Shown in pieces: positions 1 to 23,100 of a stretch of 64,000 nt of DNA. Location: NCBI GenBank assembly GCA_963070105.1, contig OY718804.1, forward strand, positions 6,223,317-6,287,316, read 5' to 3'. The stretch is from Litomosoides sigmodontis (lineage: Eukaryota; Nematoda; Chromadorea; Rhabditida; Onchocercidae). Position 1 is the stretch's first letter, and the number at the start of each line of letters is the position of its first letter. The notes below the pieces were generated by a model that saw nothing but the letters and a program-made list of their open reading frames with translations, was not told the DNA's origin and did not search any database. Both the position numbers and the translations under genes were made by a program.

Positions 1-265
1 TATCGTGTTATTATTAGTAAGATTGTGAATTCATCTCAACATTTTCATTAAAATCTACCACTAATTTCCAGCTGAAGTTTAGCTAAAGATATTTTTGGCT
101 TTTGGAAATTTAAATTTTATACCTGTCAAGGTGTGTGGAAATTTTTGAGATTTCACTTGTATTTTCTACTTTTTTTTGAAATTTCGCTTTTGTTATGAAT
201 AACTTATCTTAAAATTTCATTATTTAATTAAATGGAATTTCGGTTTTAAATATTGCGCATTGCAG

Positions 266-5410
<5,145 letters not shown>

Positions 5411-5413
<3 letters not shown>

Positions 5414-5450
5414 TAATAGTAATAATAATAACAATAATAGTAATAATAAC
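5411..5450. repeat. (TAA)n-type trinucleotide microsatellite at the lit-1 stop codon
   Basis: Imperfect TAA/AAT trinucleotide run beginning at the lit-1 stop codon itself (5411-5413) and continuing into the 3'UTR. In the lit-1 frame it supplies several further stop codons. It produces poly-leucine on the opposite strand, which is not a gene. Confidence 0.85.
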
Positions 5451-6611
5451 GCGGAGAACAGAGAAAATGAATGATAAATCTTTTCATTGGAAAATATCGA
5501 ATTGTTTGAATAGTTAATTTGTGTAAATTTACAACGAATATTCTCAAAATGTATTGAAAAAGAAAAAAAGGCCAACAATATTGTCCGCCAATAATGACGT
5601 ACTTCCACGGAAATCTGCCTCATTTTCGACAAGTTAATTTCCTTTCTTCTTTGCCTTGAATTGATTGTTTATGAAGTAAGTATTACATCGTTTCTTCAGA
5701 ATGAAAATTGAAGTGATATTGTTTTCCTCTTTCTTGCTTTACTTTCCTCTCCAGAGCTCTCTTTTCCATTTTAATTGTATTAAAATTTACCAATAATGGA
5801 TGTGGAAGGAATTGTCGGATACTTTTTCATCCGAAATCTGATAAGCATCCTTTGCTTGATGCATCTCATCTTTATTTTTTCATTTTATGCGCTTCCAGTT
5901 GAGACTCTCTCTCTCTCTCCCTCTCTCTCTCTCCTTAGAGGGGTCGTTGTAGACAGGGATGAATTTCAAGGTCGTTAAGTAGTGGGAGGTTGAATGAAAT
6001 TCATGGTGTAAATGGGAGTAATGATTTTTCAAACTAATATGTCAATTGACAAAAAAACAAGGGCGGCTGTTCTGTTTGACGGAAGAGTTGATCGCGCAGT
6101 TCTCTCTCCTCTACCTTACAGTAATTATACTTGGAGTTCGATTAAGTGTGAGCCTAAGGTTTCAGTTGGTAATTATCGAAAAGCTCATGGATAAATGATT
6201 AAGTTGTCTTTTTTTATAGGCCAAATTAAATTTAATTAGATGTATTGTGATAGTGAAGAGATTGCTCTGCGAGATGTTATTTTGTCATATAAATTATTTT
6301 TTTTTCTCTTTTATTAATATTTCATATTTTAATGATCATTTTCTCTTTCGTCAATAACGGATGTGTTTTTTTTGTTTTGTTTTTTTCTCTTTCTCATTCC
6401 CTCTCATCTCAAGTTTGGTGATGTTGAACGCTTTATATACATATATCCATCCTCTCCTTTTTTTCTCTCCCTCCTCTCTGTCTCTCTTTCTCTCCCAAAA
6501 TGTAATAATTACTCTCATCTCGTTTTGTGCAAAAGAAAAATGGAAGGGAAAACTTTTCATTACAAAATTTTTGTTTTTCTTTTTTTGAATTGACAGTAAT
6601 TCTTGTAGGAT

Positions 6612-6617
6612 AATAAA
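6612..6617 (+). terminator. Possible lit-1 polyadenylation signal AATAAA
   Basis: AATAAA hexamer downstream of the lit-1 stop. It is far (about 1.2 kb) for a nematode 3'UTR, so a nearer variant hexamer may be used instead. Position only; cleavage not demonstrable. Confidence 0.3.
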
Positions 6618-8810
6618 CTGTCAAGGAGTATCTTCTAAGCTTTCAGGGGATTTCCTTCTTCTCGTTTTTCCCTCCTCAATGATCCGTCCGTCCATTTGAT
6701 GCTAAGAATTAGTTAGTACTTTCCCTTTTTGTCTTTCATTGGTTCTTCCTTGGACGACTGCCAAAATTTCCTAAACTTTCCGTTGTATTTGTATAGGAAA
6801 TGATGATGCTGCACTGCTAAACTTTACCTCTTCTCTCGTGTATTTTAAATATGAAATTTGTTTTGCTGAAACTGTTAGGCCATCATGCATACAGTGAGTG
6901 AGTGGTACGCTGCTGCTACTACCACTACGGCTATGTGACCTTTGACATTTACTTAAATTTAACAATTGCCGATCAAATGTTCATCACTGCCATTGTATTA
7001 TTTACCCATCTCGCACTGCTTCTCATGTCACTTGTTGTCGACAAAAGAGCGAAAAAAAAATTTCGATTGCCTAATAATTCGTTTGTTGGCTTTTTCAAAT
7101 GTGCCGAGAAATGTCAGTCAGGGCTTTCTGCTTTCTTAATTATTTTCCTTTTCCCATAAACTTTTTCCATCTGATGTCTTTCAAAAATTCAAAAATGTTT
7201 CCATCCTACCAGCGCATCCTGTCTAGCGTCCCTCTCATTAGTTCCTTCTTGTGATCTTTTTCTTCCTAGGATATTCAATTGAGCTAAAACGAACTTTTGA
7301 GGTATTTCGGCACATCATTTTGTCTGTCCTTTATGTATGCAAAATTTCAGTATATTTTCGTAATTTGAAAATGTCGGACTATTTTCCTGCAAGGCGGCTA
7401 TTCTCTTCCTCCCCTCACACCATCTGTCCACATCTCATTTGCGCTTGTCCAATGCTACGTAAAGCAATGTTCATTCTTAACTTCTACTACTGCAGCATTG
7501 TACGATTTTAGGTAATAAAGCTTTATGCCTTTGTGAGAGAGCCTACATGCATTACATCTGCGGTGTGCTATGAGTAAATTTAATCATTGAATTTTTATCA
7601 AATTTTCCTTCAAATTTCACCTGCTCTTTCTCCTTTTTGTATATCGCTGTAAACTCAGACAAAGAGTTCCTCTTTCCACCCTCTCCCTCTCTCTCTCTCT
7701 CTCTATCTATGTCTCTCTCCAAAAGTGTGTAAGTAAAATGAAGAGGAAGAGATCTTCTTCGTAAATCCTTTGTCCTCCTGTTTGTTTGTTTGTGTCACAT
7801 CAGAAAATAGAAATTCAATGCTAAGCCTTTCAATGAGATAAATAAATATTTCATTTTTTTCCGCACGCACGCCAACTCCCTCATTTGCATATTGTTTCCT
7901 AAACAGACATACTGCGCGTCGCTGGAAAGCCTTTGTGCTTGCAATAGGAAGGGAAGCCTTAATGCTGCAAACGCCTCAGTTACGTGTACGTAATAAGTCT
8001 GATGCCCTCCCCCCCTCCCTACCGATTTTTCCCGTTGCTCTGTGGTCACATGTTCGACTGGTAGCGGAATGGTAACGGACAAATCCTTCCCTCATTATGT
8101 CTTATTGACCAAAGTAAATGTTGCATTGTTTTTGCGAACTATTAAAGTGACCCCTTCCAAATTGAACAATGGGAAGTAAGTAGCTGTTAGTTACTAAGAG
8201 CCACTCATGAATGACCTTTCTGGGTGCCGTCAGTGTTGCAATTCAAATAATTCCTTTAAAATGTATTCACCACTTTATAATAAAATCTCGAGATGTGTAT
8301 GAAAATATAAAAATTGAGTCAATTAACCGGGGGATGTTATCAACCTATTAGCCTATTTGTTTTAATTAATTTATTGAGTTTAAGGTTAACTGAAGTTTAT
8401 GCAATTAATGTTGAGTTTTTGCAGTTGTCTAAAACAAACTACTGTTTCATCTATCCCCGTACTACTTTCATTGCATCAATGAAAGCTTTCAAATGAGGTA
8501 TGTCAATCCGATCGCCGCTCATCGGAAATTCATTTCGGAGCAAATTTTCAGGATGTGTTCGTCTCTCCACTGCTACTGAGAGGGAATGGGAAGAAAAATT
8601 GGATACTTCTCATTCAGTTACCTTGTCTTACTACCTCTTTGCATCTCCGAAGGTAAGTAAGTAACTATGACAACGCTCTCAATCGTTGCCATAGAAAATT
8701 CATCACACTTTATTCTTTTCCTCACATTTATCTTTGAAAAACAGTTTTTCATTTGTCGCTTTTGACCAATTTCATCTTGTCGCATGGATGTGGGCAATTT
8801 TCAAGTACCG

Positions 8811-8824
8811 CACGTACGTACGTG
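8811..8824. repeat. 14-bp perfect palindrome CACGTACGTACGTG
   Basis: Self-complementary 14-mer in the lit-1/ckk-1 spacer. It has CACGT at one edge and ACGTG at the other. It could be a binding site for a dimeric factor or merely an ACGT microsatellite seed. Confidence 0.5.
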
Positions 8825-9151
8825 ATGTAATCAGCTGACATCAAATATGATAAAATGAAATCCGCAATGATAGCTTCTTCCTTAAGCAGTAGTGGTGTGC
8901 TACAGTTGTGCATACTTCTTTTCTTGAAAACTTGAAAAAAAATTTTTAAACGAAAAGTTTTTCACCAAGTTTATTGTAAGCTTTGGTCGGTCAATGAAAA
9001 AGTTTTCTGATCGAATTTCGTTCCAAAATCAGTACGACACTTTAAAGTGCAAATTATCTCTGACAATAATTATAATAAAATGTGTGAACAGTAAGTTGCA
9101 TCATTCAGCAAACAAAAAATTCTCGAAATTCTTTTGTGCGGAATGGTTTAA

Positions 9152-9337
9152 GGTCGGAGTGACCTGGCGTTGCGAGCATTTTTCTCCCCGAGTAATTGGT
9201 CAGAGGCCATCACTGCTTGCGTTGCTGCAAAAGTTCTCGACGATTCTCTCTCCGAGCATCCCCGAGTGGTGCAAGATGTGATGGCTGAAGCCAAGAGCGA
9301 GCCTTCAGGCTCTAAATTAGCTGTTTACGTCGGATGA
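9152..9337 (+). CDS. Candidate coding exon or gene fragment, unrecognised
   Basis: A 61-codon frame without a start, open from a TAA just upstream to a TGA at 9335-9337. It is clearly richer in G+C than its surroundings and uses G/C-ending codons (CTG, GCG, GCC, ATC). The translation is soluble-looking and mixed in composition, with segments such as LRAFFSPSNWSEAIT, VAAKVLDDSLSEHP and VVQDVMAEAKSEPSG, suggesting alpha-helices. I do not recognise the family. It could be an upstream exon of ckk-1 (same strand, 3.3 kb before the kinase exons), a fragment of an unrelated gene, or a decayed copy. A possible 3' splice site is TTTAAG just before 9153, which is non-canonical. Confidence 0.35.
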   Translation, partial: GRSDLALRAFFSPSNWSEAITACVAAKVLDDSLSEHPRVVQDVMAEAKSEPSGSKLAVYVG

Positions 9338-12300
9338 GAATGAAAAGGGACTTTTTGTGAAGTAGAAAACGCACCTGATAAATGACTTTCCATTCTCATC
9401 ACAACCTGAATGTTTCGGTCACATCCACCTGAATGGAATCGAACCTCTCATATGCAATTAATTTCTAATGTTGAAGTTCGTAACTTTCATGCTGTCATTT
9501 TTTTTATACTTGAAAATGACCAAGAGTTGCTTAAATTTTTAGCAGTTCGAAGTTTTATTCCATTAGAGTAAAGATGGATAAGTGAATTTAAGCAGAGCTA
9601 TAAGAATAGTGACAATCAGATTTCCTTTTATGAGATGTTGCTGAGGCTTATGGATTAGTGTTATTCCAAATTTTAGGTTGAGGTGGAGGCGTATGCATAA
9701 AGAGCCTTTGGAATATTGCAATTCTTTGCTTTCAAAGTAGCACGCTGAGGCGTAGATCGTTTTAACGGGAAAAATCTTCTGCAAAGTGAAAAGAAGAATT
9801 TAGTGGAAGGAAAATATGTTGTTGAAGTTTAGAGCGGTTTGTAGTTTTCATTGCTATCATTAAGCGACTTAATAACTTGACGCTTTTTCACATTTGATGA
9901 TATGTTATCGGCTTCTGTTGTTTAAGTCTTTATTTATAATTAAGCCAATTTGCAATTAGGCAAAATATTCCATGTGACTATGAATTGATCAATTGTTGAT
10001 TAACTGAAATTTCCGTTGAAAACGCATCTGATCGCATTTATAAAAATGCTTTTCATTCCATATCCCTTCCGCTTTATGCTAATAAGACAGATAGAAATTA
10101 CCGGTCGACCTTGGTAAACTAATTCTGCGGTAATATCAAATGAAAAAGTAGATGAAATTTAGAATGATTCAGTCACCAACGTGATATACACATACATCGA
10201 TTATCGATAATTGATCAGATTAAGGATTAGCTGGCGTATTGTTTTAAACAGTATTAAGTATAATTGCTGGCTTGTTTCAGTTAACTCACATAGAACAAGA
10301 TTTTTTATTTCTCAATTCGAAATTGAAATTCAAAACAAAAGATTAAGTGCAATAATTTTGATGAAATAATGTTCCTTTCAAGGATATTAAATGTTGAAGG
10401 TTGTGATGTCACCGAGAAGTTAAGGCTTTCTAAAAGTAGAAAACAATGAATTATTAATTCATTCGAACCTTTCACTTGTAGGATAAATTTTAAATTAAAA
10501 TTGAAAGCTGTAAAAACTGCACATTTATCGGACTTGAAGGAAAATTTCCATTTTCTGGTACATTCATTACATGAACGTTTGCTTATCAATTAATTAACGA
10601 TCATTTTTCTCTTCCGAAAACTACCCGCTTCAATCTAATTAGACTCACTCACTAAAAATAGCATCATTTAGACCAATGCTATTGTCACTGTCGCTCTTCG
10701 ATCTATCTCAACATCGGTGCACTGATGCCTAATTGATAAATCCCTCAACCTCATCTAAGCAGTAATCCTTTTTGAAAACTTCGTCGAAACGTGTTTCTAC
10801 CACTCACTTCCTTTATCATTTATCGTCCAGTGATTTCCACACACCTTTAGCATTTAATTGTAAAGTTAAAAAATTTTAGTTCGATCATTTATTGTTCGAC
10901 AGGTCTGACATGTCGATCAGTCTAAAATCGATTTGAACTTTCTCTACCGCTCTTCCCTTATTGGTAAGCATTTTACATGCTGAATCTAATCTCAAAACTT
11001 TTCATTAAATAACATAAATCTTTACTACAAATTTGCGAATGATTCATTTAATCGATTAGTGCATTTTCGTCACCGATTTCTCTCAAAAATTCACCATTCG
11101 AACCATGGAAATTCCGAACTGCTGGGATAATTTTATAAATTTCCTTTTTTTCTCTTTCTAAGTAATTGAAATGATGAATAAATCACTTTCGCTTCATTTT
11201 ATCTTCCAACAAGTGAAGCTCATTCAGTTAAAATACTACTACTACTACTACTACTACTACCCCAAAATATATGTCATTTGAATTTTCCATGGATAACTTT
11301 GAAAATTTAATTAATTTCTGATCCAATTTAAGGTCGATTTAGCATTTATACGACGGATGTTAATAGCGCTATGTCTCAAAGCTGTATTTTCATCCCAAAC
11401 AAAGCGTTAATGTCATTCTGATGCACACATTGCTACTATTAAATTAATTTCGTTGTGAAATGAAATTTAGCATAAAGTGTCTCTGTGGACAACAAAGAGC
11501 TAAACGTGCTTGTTTAGTTCGAAGCAAAAAAGGTGCACCTACAGATATAAGGCTGTTATTGTAGTTGCAATTATCACTTTTGTCCTCTTTTGTCATTTCA
11601 ATTAACTTAGCTGTTAGCAGTAGTTCGTTTTGCTCGAAAGAACTACTTAAGCAATTTCTCTCCCTCCTGCACTCCCTCCCTCTCTCCCTCTCTCTCTCTC
11701 TCATTCGCTCTTCCGGGTAATAAAAGTTTGCTAAAAAGAGAATTGGAGAGTGACGCTATCAGAAATATACAATTCCCATTATCCTAAAAAGCAAAAAACG
11801 AGTGCTCTGAAGAGATTTATTTCATTCTGAAAATGTTTATTGTGTGCTATTATCGGATGCGCGTCGCGCTGAATTTAATTAAAAACTTTTCGTTTTGCTG
11901 TTTGAATAAAGCAATTGTTGGTGGAGAGAAACGGTTCCGTTTAAATAGCATTTTAGGCTTTTAGCTTAGATTATTCCTGAAATTCTCATTCGCCGCTTCC
12001 ACTTTTGCAGTGTTAGTCAGAGATCGATCGCATCGCATGCATTTGAATATTCAGATATCCCATCTCTTTGAATGCTTCCTCATTTCTTATCCTGAAATTT
12101 CCCATTCTTTTCAGTGATAGGATTTCATTCTAACTTCTATTTCAGTCGACTTCAATCAGTCGCATATTCTTTTGCATATTTTTTATCAACTAAATTTTAA
12201 TGGCAAATTTTTTTAGAGAGAAAAGTAGTGAGATATTAAAATATTTAATAGATTGAAATAAGTTCTATGAACTATTTCAATTTCCAACAATTTATATTAA

Positions 12301-12651
12301 CTATTTTTGTGAAATAATTTTACGTTTATTTGCGTCTTGTTGTTTTCAGATGGATTTGTAATATATTCTCAATTTCTTTTCCACGCAAATGAAATTAAGA
12401 AACGCTGGTGTTGCGTGTATCATCAGGAAGATGTCGCTGACCGTTGACAACTACCGCTCAGAATTCTTTTGTCCATCTATTTAACTATCAAACCAAAAAT
12501 ACTTCCATAGCTCTAATGGACAGTAATTATCGTGACGCCTGGCTACGTCATCATTCAGTAGAGCTTTCAAATTTTGGCTGCAATGGAATTGAATTTGCTT
12601 TCTTTGATTTTAAAAATGACTCAATTTGTTCAATGCATTCAGTTATGTGAA
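9338..12651. other. Spacer upstream of ckk-1
   Basis: AT-rich DNA. It holds an (ACT)n run at 11234-11260 and a CT tract at about 11660-11702. Open frames are short and of biased composition. It may include untranslated or short 5' exons of ckk-1 that I cannot identify. Confidence 0.5.
11234..11260. repeat. (ACT)n microsatellite
   Basis: About nine perfect ACT units followed by CCCC. Confidence 0.9.
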
Positions 12652-16761
<4,110 letters not shown>

Positions 16762-17028
16762 GAGACTGATCAAAGTGCCGACAGTTGGTTTCATTCGATT
16801 TCGTTAACATCTTTCTTCTACTTCTTTTGCTTCTCCACATTTGAACTATGTGAAACTCAAAGTTTGCAAATTTTGTGTTTAACGAATACACAATCTTGAA
16901 CTAATGACTGCATGGTAATGTTTACCTGGATGATCAACAAGTAGGCGAGAAGCTTCATGGATGAAAGAGTAATTATCGCAAATATAGAAAAATTATGGGA
17001 GAGAAGCTGGAAGAATTTAACGAACTCA

Positions 17029-17198
17029 AATAAAATATAGAATTGTTTTATTTTCGAAGCGCAAACTTGATTAGCAATCTAAAAGATATAGTCTCTGTCA
17101 TTAACCAGGACTAGTTCTTTGAAAGGTTTCTGATAAGCTGCTAATTGGTATATCTGCATATTTTAGCTGCTAAATTACATAGATAATATAAAAATAAA
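17029..17198 (+). terminator. ckk-1 polyadenylation signals (AATAAA at 17029 and 17193)
   Basis: Two AATAAA hexamers, 17029-17034 and 17193-17198, lie 270 and 430 bases after the ckk-1 stop. Either could direct 3' end formation. Confidence 0.5.
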
Positions 17199-20100
17199 GG
17201 CTAAATTCATGTAAAGGTGCCCATCATTTAAGTAAATTTCAATGTCAACTTCAAGGCGACAGTGAATATGAAATTGGAGCGTTTGTGCTTCTCAGGTAAC
17301 TGGTAATTGTAATAATATTGGCTCTTGATATTAATACTTGAAATGTTTAAACTTTCTTTTTCATAGAAATCCGGAACTGTGACCTTTGAAACCAATGATG
17401 TCCAGCAGAAAGTGAAGGTTTTTGTGGTTAACAAGTTATTTCCTACATTATTGCCATATTTACTAACAACTTTATTCCATCTCATATAATCCCAAATTCT
17501 TAATTGCTGACATCAATCGAAAATTTACGAAGAAAATTTACGAAGAAATTTAAAGGTACAACAAGGACCTCTTCGCTTTTCCGAAGATTTCATTCAAATG
17601 CCTTTCACCCCTCCTTCATCATAAATGCCGCTCCTCCTGAAATCTATTAGAATCGCTTGAAATTGAATTAATTGATAACTTTGCTATTCCATTCATACCA
17701 GTTTTATACTTTAAAATAAGCCAATAGCCATCTCTGCGTATTTATGGGTAATGTATTAATACCATTCAACCAAGCTAATGCATGTGCAGCAATCGTGCAA
17801 TACAATAGCCTCCCTCCATCTCTGTCCACGTACAGTCGGTCATCTTCCCAGAACTACCGTACCCTTTATTTTACTAACCAACACAAATCCCTTCAGTTCA
17901 TTTCATCAATTTCTGAAATTTAAAAAGGAGAAAAAGGCGAATTTCTCGCAATTAACTATCATATGAACAAATAAGAACAATCACAAAATAGTAAATAATT
18001 CATTAATTGAGACTCTTTCTCTCATTCGCTTTAATTTTACAATTTAAAGTGAGAAAGATACAATTAATTTCTATTTGAAAATCAAAAACTGAAATATTCC
18101 TCAGCGCTTAACTTCATACGCTTCTCAAAGACTACCGTCAGTGTTGCTACTACTGAGATCTTCCGTCCATTCACTTCAGATTTCCAAACAAAGGAACGCC
18201 TGAATCTTTTCATTGAACAGCAACTTTCGTCATAAATTCACAAGGGAAGCACTTTCAAAGCGTGCTTTAATTAATGATGTAATTAATGGAACATGGATGT
18301 GCGCAACTGATGCGGTCACTTTGCAGAAGAAAAGAGAATAAGCAAACGAGCTTAGGTCATTTTGCAAATGAAGTGAATCTCTCCGATTGCGTTTTTTCCC
18401 TTTTTGCGCTACATTTTGCACGATATCTGACCGATTCACTGTAAATTACGAAGCTAAGCTGTTCGCTTATGTCAACAGAAAAAAAACTCATAAAAAGCAT
18501 CAAACATTTTAAATACTTGCTGAAATCCGACAAAACGCTGTGAAAGATTTCAGGTTAGGGGTGAATTAAGCAGGCAAAAATTTTGCTTGAGCCATTTCAA
18601 CTTGGAGAGTTCCTTAATTATTCCACTCTTTAACCTACGAACAGCTAATTTCACCAATACCATTATTATTACTGTTGCTACTATTTAGTGGTGCTACATT
18701 CAACGCTTCTAGTTGTTGTAGGAGTGAGATAATCACTAAAAACGGGTAAGTAACCGAACACGATGTCGTAATTAATTAAAACAATTAACGGATCTGCTCT
18801 CACTGAGAGGAACTTGATGAGTTGTTTCGGATATTAAGAGAAGCGTTGGGTGGATTAGTCGCGACCTGTTATTTTAGAGGTAATACGGCAAAAGCGAATT
18901 TTTTTCCCTTCTGAATTTCGTTTTCAAACGTTGAAAGTGGCAGGCAAATGAGATAGATGATGGCTTACGTTGCGAAGTGACGAGGACAATTTATCGAAGA
19001 TGGCAATTGTCGCAAAGGCTCCTTTCTTTGGTTGTACATTTACCAAGTGAAGTACAATGACATGCCACTTCAAGGCTCTTTGCCCAACGACAGGCTGGAT
19101 GAGTTAATTAATGAGTGTGACGTGTTCGTCTCTCCGCTACCTATTCCTATTACTCCCAACAGGCATTTTCAAATTTCCCACCTTTTCTCGTTCCAGTCTG
19201 TTATACCGATGTTTGAAATTTGGTGGACAGTATGACTTCATCGTATTAGTGAATGTCATCAACAGTGGCTTGCAAGGCTGGAAATGTGTTGCCTTTAGGT
19301 GTTGCTACGTATTCATTCGCCGAAGGAAGCAATTACAGCATCAATGAAGTAATTTTACAGTGATGGTTGTTACACTGTTTTTCAGTAATAATCGTTGGGT
19401 AATCAATTTGCACTTCCAACTTTCTCTCCATCGTCAAACCAAACAGTTCTATTTCACTGCCTCACGTAACTTCAAATACTTTCCAGCTAATTCTCCTTTT
19501 TCTATGACTTAATTGATGAAACGGTCAAAGTTTCTACAAACTTTCAATTCTTTCATCATTCTTCTCATCCAGCGCTCTTCCAATAACAGCTAACTTATAT
19601 GCTAATGATGCGTTCAATAAAATCCTTTAAATTGAAGCAAACTCTGAGTTAATTTTACTGCGAAAAAGTAGAAGTAAGCGTACGGAATAATTGGAACTTA
19701 AGAAGAGAACATGGGCGGTAATGGGCATAAGAGAAATGATAATTCTTCTGTCTCAATTATGTTTGTTAATTAGTTTGTACAAAAACGTAGTAACAAAAAA
19801 AGGCAACCGATTAGCGTAGAATTGAAGAAAGTAAAAAGGCAGGAAATCGCTGGTTGGTTGCATCGCTCCATCCAATTTATCATATTAAGCACAAAAAACG
19901 ACATTATCCACGGGTATCTCGTCCTCATTAATTAAAGGCTTCCTATGAGTGGAGCCAGATGACTTACATTTTCAACTCCTCGAGAAGATTCCCTCATTCC
20001 TTTATTGTCTGCAACTCTTTCTTTCAAAAATTTCCATTTCGGTTTCAGCGCTATCAAAAAAGTTTGCTATCAATTTTGTTCTTTGAAAGAAATAATATCG

Positions 20101-23100
20101 GATGGATTGAAAGGATTGCAAAGCAATGTTCGCGTGGAATCGAAGCGACAATAAGGTGATAGGAGTGATAGGGTGATGAGAGTCAATTTTTTTGTAAAAT
20201 ACAAATAAGCAAAAAGGTCAAAAATTTAAGGTGTCTTGTTAGCCTATCACGGGATATTTAGGCCTCATAATTTCACAACGCACCTGTTATCAAGCAATTT
20301 TCAAATGACACAATGAAATTAACGGACCTGTAACTTTTCCTTCAGCTATCATATTCCTATTGTTGCCTGTCCATTAATATGTCTTCACGTGATGCGTCTG
20401 AAAGTTTTATACACGTACAAATCATGGATGCACGTGAGTAAGACAGCAGTATACATTATTGCATTCATGCGTTACTTAACTGCAAATCAACGATCTCATT
20501 TCTGTCCTTAACTGAGCAATTAGCACATTTTGAGGTTGAACCTAATGAGTAAATAAAAATTCGAATTCAATCCATGCCATAATAAATATTATTAATTCAT
20601 TCTACACATCCCTTTCGGCAAAAAATCTAAAAATTTAGTTTTTCTTATCTTTCTCTTTCTTTTTTCAATATATTGTTTGATTTCAATTCACAGAACATTT
20701 TTTTTTCTTTGGATAAAACAAAAACCAAAAAAAAATTCCCTTTTTCAAATGTCAAATTTTTTCTTTATTATTATTTTTTGCTTCAAATTTCTTTTTTCCC
20801 CCTTCCGGTAGCGAAATTTTTGCTTCCATTTCATTTCCTTTACCACTCCTCAAAAAATAAATAAATAATAATGAATTGAAGGAGAAAAAAAACCTTTTTG
20901 TTTTAATATATCACAGAAGAAAAAATTTCTTCCCTCTTCGTTTCATCCTTTTCATTACTGTCAATTCTTTTTTTTAAATTTCATTTTTCGAATACCATTC
21001 AGAAAGTCAAAAATTATGAGCTTTGTGCACTTTCTTCTTTCTTTGATGTTTCCAAGACGCCTCGCAGAAATATTAAAAAATTATTTTTAAAGTGAAGCAA
21101 CCATTCATTTCTGCATAATACTATCTTAGAATACTGAAAAGTTTCTAAACGAAACAAACAAAGCAGAAAAAAGAAAATTGCTAAAATCTCAGATTACGGT
21201 AGCAGAATTACTTAAAAGGTCACTTTTTTCTGCAACAGTTTTCCATTGCGGTCTTCCGCTCATTAAATTCGCAAAGGCTTGCATGGAGTGATTGAAGAAG
21301 AGGAATGTGTGCACAACTGTGGTCAGTTTAAATTACTTCTGCAAATCGATCGTAAACTTGCTGACACCTTGTGAAGGTTTAGTAAAGAGAGATAAAAGTA
21401 AATTTGGCAAATTTATTCCACAACTTCAGGTTTTCTTAGCGACTTTAGTATGAAATTTTCGCACATCTAACAACTGTGTGTGCTGCATTACAGGCAATTG
21501 CAGATGCTACTGAAATTCGTTGGGGTGGAAAAGTGTCGACGATCAGTTGCAACTTAAGCTGAGACTGTTTTTTTTTCTACCGAACTACTGCTAATTTATG
21601 CGTAAGAAAGTGAGGAAGAGGAAGGCTGAAGATTAGGCATCTGTCACCGCTACTACTGGAATTTATTGAAGCTTTGCAAGAAAGCTTTTGTCTAATTTTT
21701 GCTGCATCTGATTGATGCAATAGCCGAAATTGCACATACGAAAATATGGGAGGCCTAAGTAAAATCTCTCGACTGCCTCACTAGCCAAGGATGGAAGAGC
21801 GTAAAGAGATGATGCTAGATTGTATGGACTGCTAGCTTAGTCTTTTAAATAAAGTAATTCATCCAATTCAAATGAACAGTGTTGCAGCGGATCCTAATTA
21901 TAGGCCATGATTGATCGCATAGTTCATAGATTGATAATTTGTTTTTCACTTACAAAGATTATACTTACTTATCGCCCCACACAGGTCAGTTACTCTCATC
22001 CCCTCTGTACTGAGCTAAACGTAAAGGTTACCGTTGTAACAAATGATTTATGGATGGATATTTGACGAGCAAGCATGTGTTCTGCAAGACAAGCGCAGAT
22101 GTTAGCTAATTCCAGCAGCACAGTATTTGATTTCATGCTGCAACTTCGAAAACATATGAGCTAATTAATTTTGATTATTTAAGTATCGAAAAGCCAATCT
22201 GGCGTGTGAGAATTTTATTCCTTCATCACTCACTACTCTGTTGAAATTTCCCGTTGAAATTCCAGTTTTTTTTTGATTCTAAAATCAAATTTTTTCTGTT
22301 TGATAACAAGTTGCGATGTGAATAAATTTGAAAATGAGAAGTGTTAATGAAATAATTTATAATGATTATTAATTGTGGAATTTTTATCCGATGTGATGAG
22401 TTCCAGCAATTAGGTGACTGTTCCTCCTTTAGTATCATCACATTGAGCGACAACGCACGTGGGGATTTGTAGGATGAATTACGATATTCTCAATCATGCA
22501 GTATTACTCTCTATGTTGCATACTTAACCTGATTTAGTGGAATCAGTTAATGATGAATGACAGACTTCACTTGGATTTAACCAAGCAGATTTAGTAGAAA
22601 ACTTTCAAACTATAGTATTTCTCATTTTTAAAGTGAAGCTTCTAATGAAGTTAGAACTGCAGGCTCCTCATACGTCATCCCTTACATTAAATATTCTAAG
22701 TTCGTAGATAAGCAAAATTCCGTAGGCTACCCGTCTGCACTAAATTCTAATAATTTCAAGTCCCACTGTTTTACGACATAAAGATGAAAACATTTGTCAT
22801 TCGCTGAAGCGTCAAACGATGACCTTTTCAAGGAGCGTGATGATAAGGCTATCAAAAGCAATTATTGTCGTATTCGACGTAGCGCTAGGGTGATGATCTT
22901 AACAAAATAAGGCTGAAATCCGTTTAGCATGCGACAGAAAGGCTATCATCGAATGTTCAAAATAATTAAGATTACGGAAAAAGCCTAATTATTTTTCTCG
23001 GTAGACATGCTCAGTTAATACAAAATTTTCACAATTATATGAAGTCGAAATATCGAATAGATCAGCGGAGGTGCAAGCAAGAAAGAATTCAATTGGACAA

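Larger units (their letters stand above)
5414..9151. other. lit-1 3' flank and intergenic DNA, no gene recognised
   Basis: 3'UTR of lit-1 and spacer. Contains CT-rich tracts at about 5906-5934, 6470-6495 and 7681-7720, and T-runs. The first good AATAAA on the + strand is at 6612-6617, a possible lit-1 polyadenylation signal about 1.2 kb after the stop. Open frames here are low-complexity. A minus-strand open frame at 7795-8082 has no recognisable motif. Confidence 0.6.

Noticed and set aside
6361..6624. Overlapping open frames on both strands
   Set aside because: T/C-rich low-complexity 3' flank of lit-1; no motif, biased composition.
9434..9446. B-box-like GGTTCGATTCC on the minus strand
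   Set aside because: No A box, D arm or acceptor stem around it; not a tRNA.
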